Source of the DNA: Actinomycetes bacterium
GTDB taxonomy: Bacteria; Actinomycetota; Acidimicrobiia; Acidimicrobiales; Ilumatobacteraceae
DNA length: 64,000 nt
Assembly: GCA_021414085.1 (NCBI GenBank)
Contig: JAIOPC010000007.1
Span: 218,099 to 282,098, forward strand
Direction of reading: 5' to 3'
Positions 37,274 to 46,564 of this stretch are shown here, piece by piece (position 1 is the stretch's first letter; each line of letters begins with the position of its first letter). The position numbers and the translations under genes are program-made. Below the pieces are notes generated by a model, which was not told the DNA's origin, made no database searches, and was given only the letters and a program-made list of their open reading frames with translations.

Positions 37274-38163
37274 GGTGCGCCCATTCCTGGCATTGCTGCC
37301 ATAGAGGTGATTGATTCATCAACGACGCCGCTGAAGCAACGGATCGAAGAGGTGGAGTCGGCAACATCGAGCAACACGTAGTGGTAAACGCCGCCTGGGA
37401 ATTCGGGGGTTGGGCTGGTGATGCCGTTGCACTCGTCAAGATCGGCGGCGGTCAGCTGGTTGCCGTTGATGTCGCGGTCGCCGTAGATCGGGTAGCCATC
37501 GAATGCGATGCCGATGATGTGTGAAGCGCCGTTGGTCTCATCAACCGTGGCGGTGACGCACTTGGGGAGTGCGTGGTAGTGGTATTGGCCCATCGGTGTC
37601 GGGTGCCCTGCACAATCATCGAGGAACCACACGTCGTTACCGCTGGCATCCTTCACAGAAAAGTTCGACTGCGTCGCGACGGTTGCGCCGTCGCCTTCGT
37701 AAGGGTTGAACAGCGAGGCACCAGAAATCATCAACCCGATCACGCCGAGGCTGGTGGACGTAACGGTGGCCGCCTTGGTCGGCGTCAGCGGGATTGAGTA
37801 GTCGTAGGTCTGCGCCACCGTCGGATCGTCGGTCGCTGTCGCGGTCGACGCGTCGGGGACAACCACACCGCCGGTCGGAACTGCGTATTGCACATCGCGC
37901 TCGTGGTTCGGTATGCCATCAGAGATGTAATGCAGCACGCCGTTCTCGTAGGTAACGGTGACGTTCGCCCCCCACGATGCTTGTTGGAAGCCCGACGTGA
38001 GGTCGCCGGATTCAGTGGTATCGATCGTCGTCGCTGAAGCAGTCGTCGTTGCTGAAGTAGTCGTCGTCGGGTCGACCGTGTCCGATCCCGATGAGGACTC
38101 GCCGCAGCCGACGAGCAAGCCGACACTCGCGAGTAACAAGAACCTGGATCTCATGATGGTCAT
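37270..38163 (-). CDS. YHYH domain lipoprotein (second copy in operon)
   Basis: 297 aa. Lipobox LLVGC (Cys20), a Thr/Ser/Asp-rich linker, then the YHYH domain: GQYHYHALPKC in the middle and IIGIAFDGYPIYG after it, ending in a short Met/Gly tail. His and Cys residues around YHYH suggest a metal site; the family's function is not established. The frame is open to 38397, but ATG 38163 begins a good signal peptide and overlaps the upstream stop by 4 nt. It is paralogous to the upstream gene. Confidence 0.85.
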   Translation of the reverse strand: MTIMRSRFLLLASVGLLVGCGESSSGSDTVDPTTTTSATTTASATTIDTTESGDLTSGFQQASWGANVTVTYENGVLHYISDGIPNHERDVQYAVPTGGVVVPDASTATATDDPTVAQTYDYSIPLTPTKAATVTSTSLGVIGLMISGASLFNPYEGDGATVATQSNFSVKDASGNDVWFLDDCAGHPTPMGQYHYHALPKCVTATVDETNGASHIIGIAFDGYPIYGDRDINGNQLTAADLDECNGITSPTPEFPGGVYHYVLLDVADSTSSIRCFSGVVDESITSMAAMPGMGAP

Positions 38164-39152
38164 ATCGCCGTTCCGTGGTAGCAGCCAATGAAGTAGGGGA
38201 ATTCGTAAGTGGCGGAGTAGTGGTACATCTCCACGACAGCGCCGTCGAGGTTGATTGGCGAGGTTCGCCCGTGGCACTCGTCGAGGTCGGCGTTGGTGGG
38301 CAGGTCGCCGGCGGCGTCGCGTTCGACGACGATCGGGAAGCCGTCGTAGGCGAACCCCACCACGGTGGACGATCCGACTGTGGCGTCCAGCAGGCAAACG
38401 GGGATGTTGTGGTAGTGGTAGGTGCTGCTCACCTCCGGATGACCATCGCAGTCGTCTTGCGTCTCGTACGCCACGGCGTCGCGGTTGAGCGCGTCAACCG
38501 ATGCAAACCCGGCGACGCCATTCTTGAAGACGGCGATGGTGCCCTTCGGAAGACACGAGGGAGCATCCGCTGCCACCGGGGTCAGCGGCAGCGTGATCGA
38601 GATAGCGCTCTCGCTGATTGAGTTGGGGTTGCGGTCGTATGAGTAGGCCGCGTCGTCGGCGGCAATCGGAAAGACGCCAGTGATCGTGTCGACCGGCAGC
38701 CCGTTGCTGCTGATCAGTCGATTGGTGCCGTCGATGGTCTCGGAGTATTCGGCCGTCGGCCACGAGATCTCGCCGCTGACTGTCACTTTGGCTGTTAGAT
38801 CCCAGGTGCCCGCGGCCTCGTCGATCCACGGTCCGACAGCGAAGGCGCCGCCGCCGTTCGGGTTGCCGCCGTCGCACACGTACAGACCGCCAACTGCTGG
38901 CCCGGCAGTGGAGACGAGGGAGGTACCGATCGGCAAAGCGGTCAGGTCGGCGGCTGGCCCCACCCAACTGTTGACTATTGAGCCGTCGGACGCATCGGAG
39001 CCGACCGACTCATCGCCCGACGGAGCATCGGCAACGGTGGTAGCGGCTTCGACGGCGGTTGTTGCAACCACGACAGGCGACTCGGAATTGGTGTCGTTGC
39101 CGCAGCCGACCAACAGCAGTGCAAGGCCGGCGACGAGTGGGAGTTTTTGCAT
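38160..39152 (-). CDS. YHYH domain lipoprotein (first copy in operon)
   Basis: 330 aa. Lipobox LLLVGC (Cys18), acidic linker, then a YHYH domain with STYHYHNIPVC and VVGFAYDGFPIVV. A second pair of aromatic/His residues near the end (EMYHYSATYEFPYFIGCYHG) parallels the end of its paralogue. The frame is open to 39281, but ATG 39152 starts the signal peptide and a TATCGT -10 lies 8 nt upstream. Divergent from the second nuo operon. Confidence 0.85.
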   Translation of the reverse strand: MQKLPLVAGLALLLVGCGNDTNSESPVVVATTAVEAATTVADAPSGDESVGSDASDGSIVNSWVGPAADLTALPIGTSLVSTAGPAVGGLYVCDGGNPNGGGAFAVGPWIDEAAGTWDLTAKVTVSGEISWPTAEYSETIDGTNRLISSNGLPVDTITGVFPIAADDAAYSYDRNPNSISESAISITLPLTPVAADAPSCLPKGTIAVFKNGVAGFASVDALNRDAVAYETQDDCDGHPEVSSTYHYHNIPVCLLDATVGSSTVVGFAYDGFPIVVERDAAGDLPTNADLDECHGRTSPINLDGAVVEMYHYSATYEFPYFIGCYHGTAI

Positions 39153-39160
39153 GAGCCGAG

Positions 39161-39166
39161 ACGATA
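39161..39166 (-). promoter_or_regulatory. Predicted -10 box of the YHYH lipoprotein operon
   Basis: TATCGT on the minus strand, 8 nt before ATG 39152; no ribosome-binding site is visible. Confidence 0.45.
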
Positions 39167-39290
39167 AGGCCGCGACCTTGGAATTGGGTGAGAACAGGCC
39201 TGCCGTCGGGTGAGAATCGGAGCCTTCGGCGTTGAGTCCGTGGTCGACGCCAAGCGGGGCACCATTTGTGATGCCATTCACGCAGCGTAG

Positions 39291-39296
39291 TAACGT
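39291..39296 (+). promoter_or_regulatory. Predicted -10 box of the second nuo operon
   Basis: TAACGT, 8 nt before the second nuoA ATG; consistent with a leaderless start of the 11-gene operon. Confidence 0.45.
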
Positions 39297-39304
39297 CGGC
39301 TGCG

Positions 39305-39670
39305 ATGTCTGACTTCTTGCGCGACTACCTCAACGTGGTGTGGTTCGCGGCTATCGCGATCGTTCTCGCCAGCATTCTGCTCGGGGTCTCGGCCGTCTTA
39401 CGGCCCAACAAGCCGTCGGCCGAAAAGAACATGGCTTACGAGAGCGGCGTCAACCCGGTTGGCGACGGCTGGTCGCAGAGTCAGGTTCGCTACTACATCT
39501 TTGCGCTGCTGTTCGTGGTGTTCGATGTCGAAGCGGTGTTCATCTTCCCGTGGGCGACACGCCTCGAGGTGTATGCCGTGTTCGGTCTCGTCGAAATGGG
39601 CATCTTCGTCTTCGTCCTACTCCTTGGCCTCGTGTACGCGTGGCGCAAGGGTGTCTTGCGCTGGGTGTAA
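39305..39670 (+). CDS. nuoA: Complex I subunit A, second copy (no NADH module)
   Basis: 121 aa, three helices, normal NuoA length. [20 protein letters not shown] replaces the usual YECG cysteine with Ser, and [17 protein letters not shown] is the conserved acidic helix. First gene of an 11-gene operon lacking nuoE, nuoF and nuoG. Distinct from the 14366 copy: shorter, and without the C-terminal tail. Confidence 0.93.
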   Translation: MSDFLRDYLNVVWFAAIAIVLASILLGVSAVLRPNKPSAEKNMAYESGVNPVGDGWSQSQVRYYIFALLFVVFDVEAVFIFPWATRLEVYAVFGLVEMGIFVFVLLLGLVYAWRKGVLRWV

Positions 39671-39674
39671 CTGC

Positions 39675-40214
39675 ATGGGCTTGGTTGATAGAGGGCGACT
39701 GCCCACACCACTGACGACGCTGTTCAACCTTGGCCGCTCGTACAGCCTGTGGGTGTATCAGTGGGGCCTCGCGTGTTGCGCAATCGAGATGGGTGCGGCC
39801 TTTGGTTCCCCGCGCTACGACGTGATGCGCCTCGGCGTCATCCCGCTGCCGGCCAGCCCGCGCCAAGCCGACCTAGTCGTCATCTCAGGAACTGTCACCG
39901 ACAAGATGGCGCCGAGCATCAAGCGGTTGTACGAGCAGATGCCAGAGCCGAAGTACGTCATCAGCATGGGTTCGTGCGCCAACTGCGGCGGGCCTTACTG
40001 GGACAGCTACTCCGTCACGAAAGGTGTCGACCAGATCATTCCCGTCGACATCTACGTGCCTGGTTGCCCGCCGCGCCCGGAAGCGCTGCTGGAGGGCGTT
40101 GTGCTGTTGCAGCAACGGATCAAGAACGAAGACATGGGCGCTCGCTGGCGTGGCGAGGGCACACACAACAGGGCGACCCAGCCGATCGTGGTCGGAGGTG
40201 GTCCAATTGAGTGA
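39675..40214 (+). CDS. nuoB: Complex I subunit B, second copy
   Basis: 179 aa. All N2 cluster ligands are present: [19 protein letters not shown] and VPGCPPRPE. The frame is open to 39459, but ATG 39675, 4 nt past nuoA, fits the family. The stop overlaps nuoC by 8 nt, and GGAGGTG near its end serves as the nuoC ribosome-binding site. Confidence 0.95.
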   Translation: MGLVDRGRLPTPLTTLFNLGRSYSLWVYQWGLACCAIEMGAAFGSPRYDVMRLGVIPLPASPRQADLVVISGTVTDKMAPSIKRLYEQMPEPKYVISMGSCANCGGPYWDSYSVTKGVDQIIPVDIYVPGCPPRPEALLEGVVLLQQRIKNEDMGARWRGEGTHNRATQPIVVGGGPIE

Positions 40215-40854
40215 CGCACCAGTGCCCGAGTTGGTTCACGACACCACCCGCGAGGGCGTCGTCACCGCGCTGCGCGCCGCGCTCGGCGAAGGGCTGATCG
40301 ACAGCCTGATCAAGCCGAACGACGATGTGTGGGTTCGCGTGTCCGCCGACGTGTGGCAGCAAGCGGGTCGCGTTCTACGCGACACGGTCGGTTGCGACTA
40401 CTTCTGCTTCCTCTCCGCCATCGACTGGTTGCCCAGCCCCTACGGCCGCGGCGAAGACGACCCCACGGCGCCTGCGCCCGAACGCGACAGCACAATCAAG
40501 CAGGGCTACACCGGTGGCGACACGCGCATGCAGGTGTTCGCCCGCGTCACCAACTTGCGTCAGCATTTCGGCGTCACGATCAAGGCCGATGTGGCCGACA
40601 CGGAACCGAGCATCGAGAGTTGGGTCACCGTGTACGCCGGCGCCAACTGGCACGAGCGCGAGTGCCACGAGATGTTCGGCATCGACTTCAAGGGCCACCC
40701 CGACCTACGCAATATGTATCTGCCCACCGACTTCGAGGGCTACCCGTTGCGCAAAGACTTCCCGTTGCTCGCCCGCATGGTGAAGCCGTGGCCAGGAATC
40801 GTCGACGTGGAACTGCTTCCCGGCGACGACGCTGATGATGCGGAGTCCGAGTGA
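40207..40854 (+). CDS. nuoC: Complex I subunit C, second copy
   Basis: 215 aa. Family blocks [30 protein letters not shown] and [10 protein letters not shown]. An insertion of about 30 residues ([16 protein letters not shown]...) precedes the core and is absent from the first copy. TTG 40207 was chosen because GGAGGTG lies 6 nt before it; GTG 40222 is an alternative. Stop overlaps nuoD (GTGA). Confidence 0.9.
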   Translation: MSDAPVPELVHDTTREGVVTALRAALGEGLIDSLIKPNDDVWVRVSADVWQQAGRVLRDTVGCDYFCFLSAIDWLPSPYGRGEDDPTAPAPERDSTIKQGYTGGDTRMQVFARVTNLRQHFGVTIKADVADTEPSIESWVTVYAGANWHERECHEMFGIDFKGHPDLRNMYLPTDFEGYPLRKDFPLLARMVKPWPGIVDVELLPGDDADDAESE

Positions 40855-42023
40855 CCGACTTAGTAGATCGTCAGAAGCTGAGCTACATCGCCGCGCAAGC
40901 CGCCGATGCGCGCCTGAACGTCGAACTCGAGACCGAGGGCATGACCCTCAACATCGGCCCGCAGCACCCCGCCACGCACGGCACGCTGCGCATCATCGTG
41001 CGGCTCGACGGCGAGCAGGTCATCTGGGCCGAACCCGGCGCCGGTTACATGCACCGTGGTTACGAGAAGCTCACCGAGGTGCGCACGTTCCCGCAAGTGA
41101 CTGCGCTCGTTAACCGCATCGACTGGCTGGGCAGCTTCGCCAACGAGGTGCCGTTCATCCTCGCCGCCGAAAAGTTGATGGAAGTCGAAGCTCCACCGCG
41201 CGCACAGTGGATTCGCACCATTCTGTTCGAACTCAGCCGCATCGCCAACGTCTCGCTGTTCCTCGGCGACTTGGGTGTGCAGCTCGGCGCCATCACGCCC
41301 GTATTCATGGCGTTCCGCGATCGCGAGTACGTGCTGAACCTGATCGAAAGCGCAACCGGTGGTCGCTTCCACCCGAACTTCGACCGCATCGGCGGCTTGA
41401 AGGAAGATCTGCCCGCTGGTTGGATCACCGAGACCAAGCAAGTGATGAAGAAGCTGCGCAACTTCTGCGACGAGATCGAGAACCTGTTGTTCGGTAACGA
41501 GATCTTCCAGAGCCGTTTGCGCGGCATCGGTGTGATCCCGGCCGAAGTTGCCAAGCAGTACGGCCTCAGCGGCGCCAACCTGCGCGCCAGTGGTGTCGAC
41601 TGGGATCTCCGCCGCGATCAGAAGATCGCGCTGGCATACGACAAGGTCGACTTCAAGGTGTGGACACACCCCGACGGCGACAGCTTTGCTCGTTGCTGGA
41701 TTCGGCTACAGGAGACGCGCGAAGCGACAAAGATCGTCGACCAATTGCTCGACGGCATTCCCAGTGGCTCGGTGATGGCCAAGGTGCCACGCATCATCAA
41801 GGTGCCCGAGGGCGAAGCTTGGGTCAGCACCGAGAACCCGCTTGGTGAGATGGGCTACTACGTGGTCAGCAAGGGCGACCTTGGCCCGTTCCGCGTCAAG
41901 ATTCGCTCGGCCAGCTTCAACAACATCTCGATCGTGCCGTGGGTTCTGCGCGGCGTGTACGTGCCCGACGTGATCTCGATTCTCGCGTCGCTGTACTTCA
42001 TCCTCGGAGACATCGACCGATGA
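40851..42023 (+). CDS. nuoD: Complex I subunit D, second copy, with the HRG arginine
   Basis: 390 aa. Quinone-site motif GPQHPATHG (37-45). At the position of NDUFS2 Arg85 it has HRG with Arg69 (codon 41055-41057), whereas the first copy has Thr. A MidA/NDUFAF7-like methyltransferase gene ends this operon, so Arg69 is a candidate methylation site. Shorter N-terminus than the first copy. Start GTG 40851 overlaps nuoC; stop overlaps nuoH by 4 nt. Confidence 0.96.
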   Translation: MTDLVDRQKLSYIAAQAADARLNVELETEGMTLNIGPQHPATHGTLRIIVRLDGEQVIWAEPGAGYMHRGYEKLTEVRTFPQVTALVNRIDWLGSFANEVPFILAAEKLMEVEAPPRAQWIRTILFELSRIANVSLFLGDLGVQLGAITPVFMAFRDREYVLNLIESATGGRFHPNFDRIGGLKEDLPAGWITETKQVMKKLRNFCDEIENLLFGNEIFQSRLRGIGVIPAEVAKQYGLSGANLRASGVDWDLRRDQKIALAYDKVDFKVWTHPDGDSFARCWIRLQETREATKIVDQLLDGIPSGSVMAKVPRIIKVPEGEAWVSTENPLGEMGYYVVSKGDLGPFRVKIRSASFNNISIVPWVLRGVYVPDVISILASLYFILGDIDR

Positions 42024-43087
42024 CGTCGCTAGCAATCTTTGGAGCCGATTTGCCCTACTGGGCGCAGTCGCTGTTGCGTGTGCTCGGTGGTGCAGTTGCT
42101 GTGCTGCTGCCGGCCGGCACCATCGTCTACCTCTTCCTGTTCAAGATGATGAGCTTCATGCAGAGTCGTCTTGGCCCGATGGAAGCTGGCCCCTACGGCA
42201 GCATGCAGTTGTTCGCCGAAGTGGGCAAATGGTTGCAGAAGGAAGACATCTCACCGACCCGCGCCGACAAGCGCGTCTTCCGCGCCGCCCCGCTGGTTGT
42301 GCTGATGAGCACGTTCTTGCTGGTGGCAGTCGTGCCGTTCGGCCCCGACGCCTACTTCACCGACTTCGACGCCGGCGTGTTCTACATGTTGGCCGTCAGC
42401 AGCATCAGCACCCTCGGCATCCTCATGGCCGGCTGGAGCAGCGCCAACAAGTACTCGTTGCTCGGCGGCTTGCGCGCAGCTGGTCAGCTGATTGCGTACG
42501 AGTTGCCGATGGTGTTGTCGGTGATCGGTGTTGTCATTCAGGCCGGCACGATGAACCTGCAGCAAATCGTCGTGAAGCAGAACAGCGACGAGATCTTCGG
42601 ATGGAACGGGATCGGCTTTCCGTACATCCTCACGCAAGGCATTGGCTTCCTCATCTTCATGATCGCCGTGCAAGCGGAGCTGACGCAGACTCCGTTCGAC
42701 ATGCCGATCGCCGAGTCGGAACTCGTGTCGGGCTACATGACGGAATACTCGGGCTTCCGTTTCTTGATCTTCTTCATCGCCGAGTTCGCGACCGCCGGCG
42801 TGTTCGCGCTGATCGCCAGCATCTTGTTCCTCGGTGGCTGGGGCGTCCCGTTCTCGTGGTTCGGCTGGGCGCCAGCTGGCAGCCATGAGATCGACAACTG
42901 GATGAACGTCGGCGGACCGTTGATCATGCTCACCAAGATGATGGTGCTCACCGGCATCATCATGTGGGTGCGCTTCAGCTATCCCCGGTTCCGCGAGGAC
43001 CAACTGCAACGCTTCGCGTGGAAGGTGCTCATTCCCGTGTCGCTCGTCAACATCATGATCACCGCAGTCCTGAAGGTGGCGTTCTAA
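42020..43087 (+). CDS. nuoH: Complex I subunit H, second copy
   Basis: 355 aa, about eight helices. Blocks FMQSRLGPMEAGPYG and TPFDMPIAESELVSGYMTEY (the acidic quinone-channel loop) identify NuoH. In the loop near KEDISPTRADKR it differs clearly from the first copy. The frame is open to 41939; ATG 42020 overlaps nuoD (ATGA). Stop overlaps nuoI by one base. Confidence 0.95.
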   Translation: MTSLAIFGADLPYWAQSLLRVLGGAVAVLLPAGTIVYLFLFKMMSFMQSRLGPMEAGPYGSMQLFAEVGKWLQKEDISPTRADKRVFRAAPLVVLMSTFLLVAVVPFGPDAYFTDFDAGVFYMLAVSSISTLGILMAGWSSANKYSLLGGLRAAGQLIAYELPMVLSVIGVVIQAGTMNLQQIVVKQNSDEIFGWNGIGFPYILTQGIGFLIFMIAVQAELTQTPFDMPIAESELVSGYMTEYSGFRFLIFFIAEFATAGVFALIASILFLGGWGVPFSWFGWAPAGSHEIDNWMNVGGPLIMLTKMMVLTGIIMWVRFSYPRFREDQLQRFAWKVLIPVSLVNIMITAVLKVAF

Positions 43088-43599
43088 TGCAGAAGCCACG
43101 CATACCGGGCTTGCTGAAGGGCCTCGGCGTCACGTTCGGCACGATGGCGCAAACGCTGAAGCCGAAGAAGCTGGGTGGCGGAGCCGCCACCGTGCAGTAC
43201 CCGCGCGAGAAGGAAACTCCCACGGTTCGAGCACGTGGCGTTATTGCGTTGCGCGAAGACAACTGCACGTCGTGCATGTTGTGTGCGCGCAGTTGCCCGG
43301 ACTGGTGCATCTACATCGAGGGCCACAAGGAGCTCGCACCGCCGCGTCGCGCTGGTGGCGCACCGCGCAAGGTCAACAAGCTCGATCGTTTCGATATCGA
43401 CTACGCGCTGTGCATGTACTGCGGCATCTGCGTGGATGTCTGCCCGTTCGATGCGCTGTTCTGGAGTCCCGAATACGAATACAGCGAACCCAAGATTGCC
43501 GACCTCTTGCACGACAAGACCAAGCTCGGCGAATGGATGGAAACGGTGCCGGAGGCTCCTGAACTGGAAGCTGGCGCCGAGAAGAAGAAGGGCAAGTGA
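43087..43599 (+). CDS. nuoI: Complex I subunit I, second copy
   Basis: 170 aa. Two cluster motifs, CTSCMLCARSCP and CMYCGICVDVCP. Without NuoEFG, this subunit is the outermost Fe-S carrier of the complex and the likely docking point for a soluble donor. It ends in a Lys-rich tail (GAEKKKGK). ATG 43087 overlaps the nuoH stop by one base; the frame is open upstream to 42964. Confidence 0.95.
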   Translation: MQKPRIPGLLKGLGVTFGTMAQTLKPKKLGGGAATVQYPREKETPTVRARGVIALREDNCTSCMLCARSCPDWCIYIEGHKELAPPRRAGGAPRKVNKLDRFDIDYALCMYCGICVDVCPFDALFWSPEYEYSEPKIADLLHDKTKLGEWMETVPEAPELEAGAEKKKGK

Positions 43600-44144
43600 T
43601 GTTGCTCGCTTCCGGTGTCCTTGCTACCGACATTGAAGTCGCACAGACCGTCGGCTTCGGGATCATTGCCGCGCTGATGGTGGCCGCCGCACTCAATGTC
43701 GTGCTCAGCAAGAACGTGGTGCACGCTGCTCTCTCGCTCGTGATGGTGATGGCCGGTGCCGCGGCGCAATATCTGCTGCTCGCGGCCGAGTTTGTTGCCG
43801 TCACGCAGGTGCTGGTCTACATCGGGGCCGTGATGGTGTTGTTCCTGTTCGGCGTCATGCTTACGCGAGCGAAACTGGGTAAAGACACCGACCTCAACAA
43901 CAACAAGGGTTGGGCTCTCGGTCTGCCGATTTCCGTGTTGCTGCTCGGCGTGATGGTCTATGTGTTGATCGACGGCTTCGACGACACGCGCATCTCAGGC
44001 AGCGGTGCCGGCAAGATTGGCAGCACGGCCAACGTGCTGCTCAGCGACCGCATCTTCTCTTCCTACGCCCTGCCGTTCTGGGCGTTGTCGTTCGTGCTAC
44101 TCGCCGCCGTCATCGGTGCCATCGTGCTGGCCAGGAAGGATTAG
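43599..44144 (+). CDS. nuoJ: Complex I subunit J, second copy
   Basis: 181 aa, five helices. VTQVLVYIGAVMVLFLFGVML is the NuoJ third-helix signature. An Asn/Lys-rich hydrophilic loop (GKDTDLNNNKG) follows. ATG 43599 overlaps the nuoI stop (TGATG); GTG 43596 is an alternative. Confidence 0.93.
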   Translation: MLLASGVLATDIEVAQTVGFGIIAALMVAAALNVVLSKNVVHAALSLVMVMAGAAAQYLLLAAEFVAVTQVLVYIGAVMVLFLFGVMLTRAKLGKDTDLNNNKGWALGLPISVLLLGVMVYVLIDGFDDTRISGSGAGKIGSTANVLLSDRIFSSYALPFWALSFVLLAAVIGAIVLARKD

Positions 44145-44147
44145 GCC

Positions 44148-44447
44148 GTGTTGATCAACGAGTTCCTGGTACTCGGCGCGGTGCTGTTCTGCATCGGCGT
44201 GTACGGAGTGATCGCGCGCAAGAACGCCGTGTTGGTATTGATGAGCATTGAGCTGATCCTCAACTCGGTCAACATCAACTTGCTGGCGTTCGACCGCTTG
44301 CACGGGAGCAACGACGGTGCCGTGTTCGCGCTGTACATCATCGCGGTCGCAGCGGCCGAGGTGGGCGTTGGCCTTGCGATGGTGCTCTTGATCTTCCGCA
44401 ACCGCAAGACAATCTCGCTCGACGATCTTTCGGAAATGAAGGGCTGA
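44148..44447 (+). CDS. nuoK: Complex I subunit K, second copy
   Basis: 99 aa, three helices, with the two buried glutamates in [11 protein letters not shown] and [14 protein letters not shown] start at 44148, 3 nt after nuoJ. Close to canonical NuoK length. Confidence 0.95.
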   Translation: MLINEFLVLGAVLFCIGVYGVIARKNAVLVLMSIELILNSVNINLLAFDRLHGSNDGAVFALYIIAVAAAEVGVGLAMVLLIFRNRKTISLDDLSEMKG

Positions 44448-44448
44448 G

Positions 44449-46536
44449 ATGGGCTGGTTCCTGGAACACGCATGGCTGATCCCGGTAATCCCGGCGGTCG
44501 CGTTCGCGCTCATCATTTTGTTTGGGAAGCGCATGCCCCGCGGTGGCAGCGAGATCGGCATCGCCAGCATGTTGGCTGCGCTTGTGCTTGCCGCCGGCGC
44601 CGCGTACCAGTGGATCGACCACGTCAACGCGAGCGAGGGCGAGGAAGCTCACGCGGTGCTGACACGGTGGGAATGGTTCCGCATCGGCGATCTGAAGGTT
44701 TCGATCGGCGCACACATCGACGGTTTGGCCGTTGTCATGCTGCTGCTGGTCGCCTTCATCTCGACGCTCGTGCAGATCTACTCGACGGAGTACGTGCGTG
44801 GCGATCGTCGCTATACGCACTTCTTTGCGAGCATCACCCTTTTCTCCGCCGGCATGTTGACGATGGTGCTGGCGCCCAACATGGTGCAGCTGCTCCTCGG
44901 CTGGGAAATCATGGGTCTCTGTTCGTTCCTGCTGATCGGTCACTGGTGGGAAGAGCGAGCCAACAGCGAAGCCGCGCTGAAGGCGTTCTGGACAGTGCGC
45001 GTCGGCGACATGGGTCTGCTGGTCGGCATCGGCATGCTGCTCGCCATCTTCCATACGCTCGAGATCGGCGAGATCAACGAGGCTGCCGCCGCTGGCGATT
45101 TCGATAGCAAGAAGCTGCTGATGTGGGCCGCAGTCGCTCTGTTCATCGCGTGCATTGGCAAGAGCGGTCAGTTCCCGCTGCACACGTGGTTGCCCGATGC
45201 GATGGCTGGTCCGACTCCGGTCAGCTCGCTGCTGCACTCGAGCACGATGGTGGTCGCCGGTGTGTTCCTGGTCGCTCGCCTGTACCCCGTGTTCCATATC
45301 GGGCTCGATATGAACATTGCCGGCCAACACTTCAACCTGATTGCGGTGATCGGCGGCATCACCGTCCTCATCGCCGCGGGTCTCGCCTTCGTGCAGAACG
45401 ACATCAAGAAGGTCTTGGCTTACAGCACTGTCAGCCAGTTGGGTTACATGATGATGGGTCTCGGCGTCGGGGCCTGGACCGCTGCGGTGTTCCACATCTT
45501 CACGCACGCCTTCTTCAAGTGCGCTCTCTTCTTGTGCGCTGGCTCCGTTGCGCACACCGGCAGCCATCACAGCTTCGACATGAAGAAGGACATGGGTGGG
45601 TTGCGCAAGAAGATGCCGATCACTTTCGGTGTCTGGATCGTGAGCACGGTGGCGTTGTGCGGCATCCCGTTCGTGAGCGGCTTCTTCTCCAAGGACGAGA
45701 TCATCGACTCGGCGAAGCACAACGACTACAAGGTCTTCTATATCGTCGGCATCGTTGGCGCCTTCATGACCACTGCGTACATGACGCGTGCGACCTACCT
45801 CACGTTCTTCGGCAAGTCGCGTGGCGGCGCCGAGCACTTCGAACACGAGTTGCACCACGACCACAAGGAGTCAAAGGACTCGCCGTGGCAAATCACCGTT
45901 CCGCTCGTGATCCTCGGCGTGCTCGCGTTGTTCTCTGGCTACCTCAACGCGGCGCCGTTCCACTGGCACTGGTTCGAGAAGTGGACGGAGTCTTCGATCG
46001 GGTTGCCGCTTGGTGAAGGCAGCTTCGCTGTTCCCCATCCGCCCGAATTCTCGTGGGCGGCCGCGGCCCCCGGCTTGGCGTTAGTGGCCGCCGGGTTTGC
46101 CATCAGCTTGCTGTTGTGCAAGGCGGTGTTCGGAAGCGAGACCTCGCCGCTGCGTGGGCTCACCACCCGCAACCCAGTGCTCGGGGCCGGCCACAAGTTC
46201 TTGGTCAACAAGTACTACCTCGACACGCTGTACGAGAAGATCATCGTGCACGGCATTGCGTACCCCATCAGTAAGGCTGCCTACTGGACGAACCAACACA
46301 TCATCGACGGTGTCGTGAACGGTGTTGGTAAGGGGGGCCGTCGCACGGGCGATCTGGTGTACAAGTACATCGATCAAGCGTTGGTCGATGGCGTGGTCAA
46401 CGGCAGTGGTACTACCGCACGCGGCGCCGGTGGCGCGTTGCAACCGGTGCAATCAGGCAAGGTCAACATGTACGGAGCGTTGCTGTTCGGTGCCGCAGCA
46501 GTCGGTGGGCTCGTACTCGTTCTCGTGAATACCTAA
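44449..46536 (+). CDS. nuoL: Complex I subunit L, second copy
   Basis: 695 aa, longer than the first copy (640). Antiporter-like subunit with LLLGWEIMGLCSFLLIGHW, FPLHTWLPDAMAGPTPVSSL and the C-terminal lateral helix region. A His-rich loop (EHFEHELHHDHKES) precedes the last helices. It ends 28 nt before nuoM, the largest gap within this operon. Confidence 0.95.
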   Translation: MGWFLEHAWLIPVIPAVAFALIILFGKRMPRGGSEIGIASMLAALVLAAGAAYQWIDHVNASEGEEAHAVLTRWEWFRIGDLKVSIGAHIDGLAVVMLLLVAFISTLVQIYSTEYVRGDRRYTHFFASITLFSAGMLTMVLAPNMVQLLLGWEIMGLCSFLLIGHWWEERANSEAALKAFWTVRVGDMGLLVGIGMLLAIFHTLEIGEINEAAAAGDFDSKKLLMWAAVALFIACIGKSGQFPLHTWLPDAMAGPTPVSSLLHSSTMVVAGVFLVARLYPVFHIGLDMNIAGQHFNLIAVIGGITVLIAAGLAFVQNDIKKVLAYSTVSQLGYMMMGLGVGAWTAAVFHIFTHAFFKCALFLCAGSVAHTGSHHSFDMKKDMGGLRKKMPITFGVWIVSTVALCGIPFVSGFFSKDEIIDSAKHNDYKVFYIVGIVGAFMTTAYMTRATYLTFFGKSRGGAEHFEHELHHDHKESKDSPWQITVPLVILGVLALFSGYLNAAPFHWHWFEKWTESSIGLPLGEGSFAVPHPPEFSWAAAAPGLALVAAGFAISLLLCKAVFGSETSPLRGLTTRNPVLGAGHKFLVNKYYLDTLYEKIIVHGIAYPISKAAYWTNQHIIDGVVNGVGKGGRRTGDLVYKYIDQALVDGVVNGSGTTARGAGGALQPVQSGKVNMYGALLFGAAAVGGLVLVLVNT

Positions 46537-46564
46537 CTATTAGTAGGAACGACAGGGACACGCT

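Noticed and set aside
44338..45864. 508-residue open frame opposite the second nuoL
   Set aside because: Low-information His/Arg/Glu-rich shadow of NuoL; no domain and no operon context.
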